Below are positions 28,514 through 35,796 of a DNA stretch of 64,000 bases, piece by piece (positions within the stretch are counted from its first letter, which is position 1; each line of letters begins with the position of its first letter). The DNA lies in the NCBI RefSeq assembly GCF_003725295.1, contig NZ_QICB01000005.1:62001-126000 (forward strand), written 5' to 3'. Source of the stretch: Slackia faecicanis (GTDB taxonomy: Bacteria > Actinomycetota > Coriobacteriia > Coriobacteriales > Eggerthellaceae). Position numbers and translations under genes: made by a program. The notes below the pieces were generated by a model. That model saw nothing but the letters and a program-made list of their open reading frames with translations, did no database searches and was not told the DNA's origin.

Positions 28514-29656
28514 ATGAACTACCGCCGCCTCGGAAAAACCGAGCTCATGGTCAGCGAAATAGGCTTCGGCGCCGAATGGATGGAGCGCAAGACGCCCGAA
28601 GAAGTGGCCGCCGTCACGCGGCGGTTCGCGCAAGCGGGCGTGAACATCCTGGATTGCTGGATGCCCGAGCCCGACGTGCGCAGCAACCTGGGCGCGGCGA
28701 TCGCGGGCGAGCGCGACCGCTGGATTATCCAGGGCCACATCGGGTCGACCTGGCAGAACGGGCAATACGTCCGCACGCGCGACATGGACCGCGTCAAGCC
28801 CGCCTTCGAAGACCTGCTCGAGCGGCTCGGCACAGACCGCGTCGAACTGGGCATGATCCACTACGTGGACAGCCTGGACGAATTCGACGGAATCATGCAG
28901 GGCGACTTCATGGCCTACGTGGAAGGCCTGAAGGCGGCGGGGACGATCGGCCACATCGGGCTTTCCACCCACAGCCCCGCCGTAGCGCGGGCGGCGGCGT
29001 TGTCGGGCCGCATCGAAGCCGTCATGTTCAGCGCGAACCCCGCCTTCGACATGATGCCCGCCGCAAGCAGCCTCGATGCGCTGCTGGAATTCCGCGGGGC
29101 GGACCTTGAGAGCATCGAACCCGAACGCGCCGAGCTCTATGAGCTCTGCGAGCGTGAAGACGTCGGCCTCACGGTGATGAAAGGCTACGCGGGCGGGCGG
29201 CTGCTCGAGGCGAAGACCTCGCCGTTCGGCGTTGCGCTGACGCCCGTGCAGTGCATTCACTACGCGCTGACCAGGCCCGCCGTGGCAAGCATCATGGTCG
29301 GCGCCGAAACGGTGGAGCACGTCGACGACGCCCTGGCCTACGAGACGGCCGACGCCGCGCAGCGCGATTACGCGCGCACGCTGGCCGACGCCGCGCTTCG
29401 GTCGCCCTTCGGGCAGTGCACCTACTGCGGCCACTGCGCGCCGTGCGCCGCGCACATCGACATAGCCCTGGTCAACAAGTTCTACGACCTGGCCGTCATG
29501 CAGCCCGACGTGCCGGCGTCGGTGCAGGCGCACTACGAGGCGCTCGACGCCACGGCGCAAGATTGCATAGCCTGCGAGGAATGCGAAGGCCGCTGCCCCT
29601 TCGGCGTGAAGATCGCCGAGCGCATGGAGAAGGCCGCCGATCTGTTCAGCCGCTAA
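28514..29656 (+). CDS. Aldo/keto-reductase-like protein with C-terminal Fe-S domain
   Basis: The 380-residue protein has an aldo/keto reductase barrel (about 1-280) followed by cysteine motifs CTYCGHCAPC and CIACEECEGRC for two iron-sulfur clusters. The catalytic Tyr region of classic members (DTAxxYG) reads DCWMPEPDVRSNLG, and the Lys strand reads IQGHIG, so Tyr and Lys are both absent. The segment around IHYVD keeps a histidine. It belongs to a known Fe-S subfamily in anaerobes whose reaction is unclear. AAGGAGG sits five bases before the ATG. It follows the LysR gene by 134 bases. Confidence 0.88.
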   Translation: MNYRRLGKTELMVSEIGFGAEWMERKTPEEVAAVTRRFAQAGVNILDCWMPEPDVRSNLGAAIAGERDRWIIQGHIGSTWQNGQYVRTRDMDRVKPAFEDLLERLGTDRVELGMIHYVDSLDEFDGIMQGDFMAYVEGLKAAGTIGHIGLSTHSPAVARAAALSGRIEAVMFSANPAFDMMPAASSLDALLEFRGADLESIEPERAELYELCEREDVGLTVMKGYAGGRLLEAKTSPFGVALTPVQCIHYALTRPAVASIMVGAETVEHVDDALAYETADAAQRDYARTLADAALRSPFGQCTYCGHCAPCAAHIDIALVNKFYDLAVMQPDVPASVQAHYEALDATAQDCIACEECEGRCPFGVKIAERMEKAADLFSR

Positions 29657-29834
29657 GCGGCACGGCGCGTCTGAAGAACGCGAGCAGACCGACGCGGCAT
29701 GCCCGAAGGGTCCGTGCGTCGATCCTGCGCTGGCTCGGGGAAAGAAAGGCCGTCCGCCCTCCCCGCACGGCGCCGCGGAACGCGCCTCGGCCCACGTCTT
29801 CGCGTCATTGCGACGAAGCGGCGCCCCGCAACCG

Positions 29835-29866
29835 AAAAAGAGCGCTCGGAACCCCGTCCGAGCGCC
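29835..29866 (-). terminator. Terminator downstream of the rhomboid gene
   Basis: GCGCTCGGA (29842-29850) pairs with TCCGAGCGC (29857-29865) around a six-base loop. A run of T (with one C) follows on the minus strand. It lies 32 bases after the rhomboid stop. Confidence 0.75.
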
Positions 29867-29897
29867 CTTCCCGCGCGCTTTTCGATGCCGCCGCGAC

Positions 29898-30689
29898 CTA
29901 TCCGACCAGGCCCTGGCCGACCAACACCCATCCCAGAAACGCCACCCACGCGACCGCCGTCACGACGCGCACCGGGTTAGGCACCTTCAGGCCGTATTCG
30001 GGCAGCGTGAACATGGCGATCGCGCCGCCGAGCGCGCCGCCCAGATGGCCGCTGATCGAAATGCCCGGCACCAAAAACGAATACGCCACGTTCGCCGCGA
30101 TCACGCCCCACATGCCTTTGCTGTATTCCGCGAAAAACGTCCTGCCCTCGCGATGCAGCACGCCCAGAAGCGCCGTGGCCACGAACAGGCCGAACACGCT
30201 GGTCGACGCGCCCGCCGAAATGGCCATGCCGCCCTCGACGTACACGCCCGCCAGATACGACACCACGTTGCCGGTGATGCCGCCGATGAAGTACAGCGCG
30301 ATGAAATTCGCCTTGCCGAGCACCTGCTCGAGCAGCGCGCCCACGCTGTAGAGCGCCACCATATTGAAGGCCAGATGCATCAGGTCGAGATGCAGAAACA
30401 TCGGCGTGATGAAGCGATACAGGTCGCCCGCCGACTGCACGAGCGGCGGATACATGGCGCCCATCTCCACGAGCACCTGCGACGAGATGTCGAAATGAAA
30501 CCCCGACAGAAACGTCTCGGCGGCGTAGACGGCCACGTTGATCGCGATCAGCAGCAGCGTCACCGCCTGATAGGCGTTGCGCTGGAAAAACGAACCCTTG
30601 GACGCCTTCATCATGCGCTTGAGCTCGGCATCGTCTATGACGCGGCGCGGCTCGGCGCCGGCGTCGGCTTGAAGGTTATCGTCAACCAC
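29898..30689 (-). CDS. Rhomboid-family intramembrane serine protease
   Basis: The 263-residue protein has six to seven membrane helices with the rhomboid catalytic dyad: Ser162 in GAST and His215 in ISGHLGG. Conserved HLDLMHLAFNM precedes them. Rhomboids cleave membrane proteins within the bilayer. The GTG start is supported by AAAGGA seven bases upstream. It is downstream of the Ser/Thr kinase on the same strand and separated by only a few bases if the kinase frame is read as it stands. The substrate is unknown. Confidence 0.92.
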   Translation of the reverse strand: MVDDNLQADAGAEPRRVIDDAELKRMMKASKGSFFQRNAYQAVTLLLIAINVAVYAAETFLSGFHFDISSQVLVEMGAMYPPLVQSAGDLYRFITPMFLHLDLMHLAFNMVALYSVGALLEQVLGKANFIALYFIGGITGNVVSYLAGVYVEGGMAISAGASTSVFGLFVATALLGVLHREGRTFFAEYSKGMWGVIAANVAYSFLVPGISISGHLGGALGGAIAMFTLPEYGLKVPNPVRVVTAVAWVAFLGWVLVGQGLVG

Positions 30690-30692
30690 GCG

Positions 30693-32639
30693 TCAATCCT
30701 TTCGAAAGAAGGGCCGGGCGAAACCGGCCGCCGAATCGTTCGAACCATCCTCGCACGAAACCGAGCCGCAGCTCGAAAAACTACCGAAAACGCGGATCGT
30801 CGTCGTAAAACGGCATCGACATGACGTCCGTCGAATCGGGCGCGGCATCGAAGGCGCGGGAATCGGGCACGTGTGCCTCGGTGCGGGCGCGGCAAGCGTC
30901 CGAGCGGCGATCGCCACGGCCGCAAGCCCCGCCACGGCGGCGACGGCCACATCGGCTGGCTCAGGCATCCACGAAACAAGGCCGCTTTCGAAAAACGCCC
31001 TTGCCATCAGGCCGAATATCAGGATTCCCGAGGCCGCTGCCATGCCCGCCGCCGCCATCGGCCTGCCGCCGCGCGAGCAGAGCAGGGCCCCGAGCGCCGC
31101 TGCGGCCAGCCAAGAAAGCGCGATCACCCACACGGACGGGTCGAGCAGCTGGCCCGCAAGGACCGCGATCGTGCCGCCGGCGAACGAGCCGCCCACAAAC
31201 AGGCCGCCGCCCGTGAACGGGCCTATGCCGCAATACGTCAGCGCGAAGGCCGACGCGACGCCGAACAGCGTGGTGGCCACGGCGTCGCGCACGCGCAGGC
31301 ACAGGCCCGCGATCAGCGGAAACGCCGACAGGGCGCCCGCCAGCGAAAGCGCGGCCACCGACGACCCCGCGATCGCGGCCGCCTTGCTCGTGCGCCCGCA
31401 CGCGGCGAACCAAGCGGCCGCGGCGGCCGCGAACGCAGCAGCCGCGATATACGAGCCGCTCGCCGCCATGCCCGCCGTTAAAGCCGCAAGCGAAAGCGCC
31501 GCTCCCACGCGCGGAAACGCCGCGCCGATCAACGCCGCGGCGATCGCCATGACCCATACGCCGATATCGGCCGAGCCCGCGAACAGCGACGACATGTCGA
31601 TGTGGGAAAGGCCCGCATAGGCCGACGCCCCGCATGCGAGCGCCGACCACACGCCGCCGACCGCCTCGCCCGCGCCGCCGCGCAGCCGATCGGCCAGACC
31701 GAAGCGGGGCCGCGCGACGGCCGGGGCCGCTTCGGCGGGCTCCTCTTCCTCTTCCTCCTCGTCGGCGCAGGCGTCGCCCACCACCGCCGCGAGCTGGCGT
31801 GCGCCGCGGCGCGCATCGCCCAGGTGCGGCATCATGGCATCGGCGAACAGCGTGACCGAGGCGAACCTGTCTTCGCGGTCGATCGCCAAGGCGCCGAACA
31901 CGGCCTCGTCCACCTCTTCGCCCACATCGCCGCGGGCGAGCGAAGGAATGACGATTTCGGCGTCTTCGATCGCGCGCGCCGCGCCTTCCAGATCGTGCGC
32001 CAGAAACGGGTTGTCGCCCGTGAGCATCTGATAGGTGAGCGCCGCGAGCGCCCATTCGTCGGTGCGCACGTCGGGGGCCTCGAGACGCATCTGCTCGAGC
32101 GGCATGTAGCCGATAGTGCCGCCCGCGGCCTTGCCGAAGCCCGCCTCGTGCGAAAGCTGGGCCAGGCCGAAATCGGCCACCTTCACCTGGCCCTGGCGGT
32201 TGATCAACACGTTGTCGGGCTTGATGTCCAAGTGGAGCACCTGGTTGTCGTGCGCCACCTCGATCGCATGCGCCACCGATTCGAACACGCAGGTCAGAAT
32301 ATCGAGCGGCAGCGGCCCGCGGGCCATGCGCATGAGCTCGGTCAGCGTGATGCCGTCCATGTATTCCATGATCAGATAGGCCATCGACCCTTCGATTTCG
32401 AAATCGAAGACGCCCACGATATGGGGATCGGAAAGCATGGCCGCCGTGCGCGCCTCTTCGAGGCCCGGGATATCGCGCGGCGTCGTAGGCAGCGAAGCCG
32501 TGCCGTACGTGTCAAGGCGCAGGCATTTGATGGCCACGCGACGCTGGATGCGCGTGTCCCACGCCACCCGCACGGTGCCGTAGCCGCCCCTGCCCGCGAC
32601 ATCGAGCGGACGATATCTGTTCAAGATGAGATTTTGCAC
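30693..32639 (-). CDS. Membrane Ser/Thr protein kinase, C-terminus probably frameshifted
   Basis: The 648-residue reading has a protein kinase domain (about 8-275) with GRGGYG, Lys38, a catalytic loop HLDIKPDN (non-RD: Arg is Leu), ADFG, and GYMPLEQ in place of APE. An acidic linker and about eight to ten membrane helices follow. The last roughly 65 residues lose normal composition (Cys/Arg/Thr-rich). In the -1/+2 alternative frame, sequence from about 30910 reads a sensible acidic tail ending MSMPFYDDDPRFR with a stop at 30781. A one-base error or a real frameshift near 30890-30930 is likely. It is divergent from fhaA, so it probably belongs to the same signalling network. Confidence 0.85.
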   Translation of the reverse strand: MQNLILNRYRPLDVAGRGGYGTVRVAWDTRIQRRVAIKCLRLDTYGTASLPTTPRDIPGLEEARTAAMLSDPHIVGVFDFEIEGSMAYLIMEYMDGITLTELMRMARGPLPLDILTCVFESVAHAIEVAHDNQVLHLDIKPDNVLINRQGQVKVADFGLAQLSHEAGFGKAAGGTIGYMPLEQMRLEAPDVRTDEWALAALTYQMLTGDNPFLAHDLEGAARAIEDAEIVIPSLARGDVGEEVDEAVFGALAIDREDRFASVTLFADAMMPHLGDARRGARQLAAVVGDACADEEEEEEEPAEAAPAVARPRFGLADRLRGGAGEAVGGVWSALACGASAYAGLSHIDMSSLFAGSADIGVWVMAIAAALIGAAFPRVGAALSLAALTAGMAASGSYIAAAAFAAAAAAWFAACGRTSKAAAIAGSSVAALSLAGALSAFPLIAGLCLRVRDAVATTLFGVASAFALTYCGIGPFTGGGLFVGGSFAGGTIAVLAGQLLDPSVWVIALSWLAAAALGALLCSRGGRPMAAAGMAAASGILIFGLMARAFFESGLVSWMPEPADVAVAAVAGLAAVAIAARTLAAPAPRHTCPIPAPSMPRPIRRTSCRCRFTTTIRVFGSFSSCGSVSCEDGSNDSAAGFARPFFRKD

Positions 32640-32670
32640 GCCACCAAGCCTTTCGTTCGTGCGGAAAGCT

Positions 32671-32703
32671 TATTATATATACCTTGAGCTCACGGATCGT
32701 AAA
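32671..32703. promoter_or_regulatory. AT-rich divergent promoter region between kinase and fhaA
   Basis: TATTATATATA lies at 32671-32681 in the 86-base gap between the divergent kinase and fhaA starts. On the minus strand TTTACG (32703-32698) with TATATA at 16-18 bp spacing could drive the kinase; on the plus strand TATATA (32674-32679) could serve fhaA. It is the only AT-rich stretch there. Confidence 0.45.
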
Positions 32704-32725
32704 CGCAGAAAGGCTTGAGTCGACC

Positions 32726-34129
32726 ATGGGATTTTTCTCTAAGTTCGAGGGCAAGATGGAAGACACCTTCGAGGGTGGCGCCGGCAAGATGCAGAAATCG
32801 CCCATCTCCCCCGTTCAGATCATGAAAAAAGCCGAAAAGCAGATGCGACGCGAAAAGGTCGTCAGCGCCGGCAAGCAGTTCGCTCCCACGTTGTACACCG
32901 TGCTCGTCAACCCTGACGACGACCAGCGCCTGTTCGGGTTCTACCCCACGCTGGCCGGCGAGTGCGAGACCCGTCTCGCCTCGAGCGCCGCGAACGAGGG
33001 ACTGGCCATGGACGGCCACCCGCTCGTCCGCTTCATCGTCGACGACGGGCTCAAGCACGGCAAATTCGACGTCATCGCCGAAGTGGTCAGCGCTCCGATC
33101 GTCGCGCAGCTGCGCGCCGAGGAAATGCAGCGCTACGGCATGGGCGGCGCCGTCGGAGCGCCCGCGCCCCAGGCGGCCGCATACGGCGATCCCGCAATGG
33201 CGCGCCAGCAACAGCCCCAGCAGGCCCCGCAATACCGCCCGCAGCCGGCCATGACCGACAACGCCTACGGCGCGGCTCCCCGGGCCGATTACGGCCAGCA
33301 GGTCTTCGGCGCCCCCAACGCAGGCGCCTTCCCCGACATGCAGGAAAAGCCCGCCGCCAAGCCGCCGCTGCCCTACGTTCCCGAAAACGAAATAGACTAC
33401 TCGATCGACTACGGCGAGTACACCTTCGACAGCAAGAACTTCGAAGACTACCGCGACAAGGCCCCGCAGGGCGATGGCGCGCATGCTCGGGGCGATGCGC
33501 AGGCCGAAGCGGCCGAAGGCGCCCAGCCCGAGCATCGCCCCGAGCATGCGCGCCAGGCGGCTCCCGCTGCCGGAGCGCCCGAAGCCGCGGCCATGTACGC
33601 GCCGCAGGGCTTCGAAGGCCGCCCCGTGGCCAACCCGGCATTCCCGCAGGGATACAACCCGCAGGCCTACAGCCCCTACCCCGCAGGCTATGCGCAGCAG
33701 CCCTATGCAGGCCAGCCCATGCAGCAGCCCAATCCCGGCATGCCCATGGGAGCCCCGGGCGCTCCGGCCTACGGCGGCCCGGCCCACACCGTGGCGTTCG
33801 CCGCGGGCGCCGCGCAGGCCAACCCCGTCCCCAACGGAGCGGCTGTGCGCGCGCGCCTGATCGACGCCAATTCCAACAGGTCCTACGACCTGGCCACCAA
33901 CCGAATCCTCGTCGGCCGCGAAACCGGCAACGACATCGTGCTCAACGACCTCAACGTCAGCCGCCAGCACGCCCAGATCGCCTTCGAGCCGCAGGGCGCC
34001 TGGGTGGTCACCGACCTCGGTTCCACCAACGGAACCTTCGTCAACGGCATGCCCGTCACCAGGCGCGGCCTGGCCGACGGCGACCGCATCACCCTCGGCA
34101 TGACCGAGTTCGTGTTCTTGATGCGATAG
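32726..34129 (+). CDS. fhaA: FhaA-like protein (DUF3662 plus FHA domain)
   Basis: The 467-residue cytoplasmic adaptor has an N-terminal DUF3662 domain (about 1-130), a long Ala/Gln/Pro-rich disordered linker (about 145-365) with many PQQ and AYG repeats, and a C-terminal FHA domain (about 375-467) with GRETGNDIVL, SRQHAQI and GSTNGTFVNG, which bind phosphothreonine. In mycobacteria FhaA binds the PknB pathway and regulates peptidoglycan synthesis. It heads fhaA-fhaB-pstP-rodA/pbp-pknB. The start was set at ATG 32726, where family homology begins; the ribosome-binding site is weak. Confidence 0.9.
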   Translation: MGFFSKFEGKMEDTFEGGAGKMQKSPISPVQIMKKAEKQMRREKVVSAGKQFAPTLYTVLVNPDDDQRLFGFYPTLAGECETRLASSAANEGLAMDGHPLVRFIVDDGLKHGKFDVIAEVVSAPIVAQLRAEEMQRYGMGGAVGAPAPQAAAYGDPAMARQQQPQQAPQYRPQPAMTDNAYGAAPRADYGQQVFGAPNAGAFPDMQEKPAAKPPLPYVPENEIDYSIDYGEYTFDSKNFEDYRDKAPQGDGAHARGDAQAEAAEGAQPEHRPEHARQAAPAAGAPEAAAMYAPQGFEGRPVANPAFPQGYNPQAYSPYPAGYAQQPYAGQPMQQPNPGMPMGAPGAPAYGGPAHTVAFAAGAAQANPVPNGAAVRARLIDANSNRSYDLATNRILVGRETGNDIVLNDLNVSRQHAQIAFEPQGAWVVTDLGSTNGTFVNGMPVTRRGLADGDRITLGMTEFVFLMR

Positions 34130-34138
34130 GAGCTTCGC

Positions 34139-34552
34139 GTGATAGACGTCATCCTGCTTGTCGGACGCCTTGTCTTCGTGGCGCTTTTGTATCTGTTCCT
34201 TTTCGCGATCATGAAAACGGGAATCGGACTAGTCAAAGGCCAGCGTAAAAAAGAGAAGAGCTGGGGCCTGTCGGTCGAACGCGGCCCCAAAGAGCTGCGC
34301 GGCGTGAAGATGGCCGTTCGCGGCCCTGTCATCGTGGGCCGCGCTCCCGGCGCCGACATCGTGATCGGAGCAGGATACGTGTCCGCCCGCCATGCGCGCT
34401 TCAGCCTGATGGGCGCCAATCTGTTCGTCGAGGACCTCGGCTCCACCAACGGAACCGCCGTCAACGGCCGCCGCATCACCGAACCTACCGTGCTTAAAAG
34501 CAACGACGTGGTCAACGTCGGCGACGTGGCCATTCGCGTGAGGTTCGAATAG
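34139..34552 (+). CDS. fhaB: FhaB/FipA-like membrane FHA protein
   Basis: The 137-residue protein has one N-terminal membrane helix (about 4-25), a short basic linker, and a C-terminal FHA domain (about 55-137) with GRAPGADIVI, SARHARF and GSTNGTAVNG. FhaB homologues recruit partners to the septum or cell pole when phosphorylated. The GTG start follows AGGAG by six bases. Its stop overlaps the start of the phosphatase gene. Confidence 0.9.
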   Translation: MIDVILLVGRLVFVALLYLFLFAIMKTGIGLVKGQRKKEKSWGLSVERGPKELRGVKMAVRGPVIVGRAPGADIVIGAGYVSARHARFSLMGANLFVEDLGSTNGTAVNGRRITEPTVLKSNDVVNVGDVAIRVRFE

Positions 34553-35796
34553 TGGCCGCCGCGAAGCGCACAGGCGCGCGCGGCCGTCACGCCAAAGGAG
34601 CCATGCCCTCATACGGCTCGCGCACCGACGTCGGTCTGGTGCGCGACCACAACGAAGACAGCCTCGCCGTCAATCCGCCGCTGTATGCGGTGGCCGACGG
34701 CATGGGCGGCCATGCCGCGGGCGAAGTGGCCAGCGAAATAGCCATCCAGACGCTCGTCGCCAACGCGCCCGAAACGGCCGACGGCGACGATCTGGCGCGC
34801 GCGGTGGTGGCGGCGAACCATGCCGTGATCCGCGCGGCCGCCGAAGGCATCGGACGCAAGGGCATGGGAACCACCATGACCTGCGCCATGCTCTCGGGCA
34901 AGCGCCTCGTGGTGGCCCAGGTGGGCGACTCGCGCGCCTATCTTCTGCACGAAGGCGGGCTGCAGCGCATCACGCGCGACCACTCGCTCATGGCCGACCT
35001 GATCGAAAGCGGCCAGATCACCGTGGAAGAGGCCCGCGTGCATCCGCAGCGCAGCGTGATCACCCGCGCCTTGGGAAGCGACCCTTCCACGCTGCCCGAC
35101 ATCTATGAAATGAACGTCGCCCCGGGCGACCGCCTGCTGCTGTGCTCCGACGGCCTGTCGGGCATGGTGGACGACTCGCTGCTCGAAAGCGTCCTCGAAC
35201 GCGTGAAAGACCCGCAGCGCTGCGCGGCGTCGCTCGTCAACGAGGCCATCACCGCAGGCGGCTACGACAACGTGACCGCCGTCGTGGTGGACGTGCCCTC
35301 AAACGCCGAGGCCATCATCAAGAAGCAGGCGCGCAAAGGACGCCTGGGGGCCATCCTGGCCGCCATCGCCTTCGTGCTCGTGCTGGCGGGAGGCATCGCC
35401 GGATCGGCGGCCTACCTCGACCACGCCGCGTTCCTCGCCGAGAAAGACGGCGCCGTGGCGGTCTATCGCGGCATGCCGGGCGAAGTGGCCGGGCTTTCGT
35501 TCTCGCGCTTCGACCACGACACCGGGCTTTCCGCCGACGACCTCGAGGGCCTGCCCGCCAACGTGCGCGACAGGCTCGCCGAAGGCATCCGCGTCGATTC
35601 CGTCGAAGACGCCGACGCGCTCGTCGAAACCTGGAAAGACCAGATCGAGGAATACAAGAAAGACACCGCCCCCGCGAGCAAGAAGCTCACAGACGGCGAT
35701 GACGACGAATCCGCCGCTTCGGGCGCGCGTTCCGCGAACGCGGACGAGCGCGCCGAAAGCGAAAACCCCGACGCCGAGGCAGGTGATAACGCATGA
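34552..35796 (+). CDS. pstP: PP2C-family Ser/Thr phosphatase PstP
   Basis: The 414-residue phosphatase has a cytosolic PP2C domain (about 20-255) with metal-binding motifs RDHNEDS, ADGMGGHAAGE, QVGDSRAY, SDGL and GGYDNVTAVV. One membrane helix follows (about 265-287), then an extracellular domain of about 100 residues and a low-complexity acidic tail. It removes phosphate from PknB targets, including the kinase itself, in related actinobacteria. The GTG start overlaps the fhaB stop by one base, and the stop overlaps the next gene as ATGA. Confidence 0.92.
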   Translation: MAAAKRTGARGRHAKGAMPSYGSRTDVGLVRDHNEDSLAVNPPLYAVADGMGGHAAGEVASEIAIQTLVANAPETADGDDLARAVVAANHAVIRAAAEGIGRKGMGTTMTCAMLSGKRLVVAQVGDSRAYLLHEGGLQRITRDHSLMADLIESGQITVEEARVHPQRSVITRALGSDPSTLPDIYEMNVAPGDRLLLCSDGLSGMVDDSLLESVLERVKDPQRCAASLVNEAITAGGYDNVTAVVVDVPSNAEAIIKKQARKGRLGAILAAIAFVLVLAGGIAGSAAYLDHAAFLAEKDGAVAVYRGMPGEVAGLSFSRFDHDTGLSADDLEGLPANVRDRLAEGIRVDSVEDADALVETWKDQIEEYKKDTAPASKKLTDGDDDESAASGARSANADERAESENPDAEAGDNA

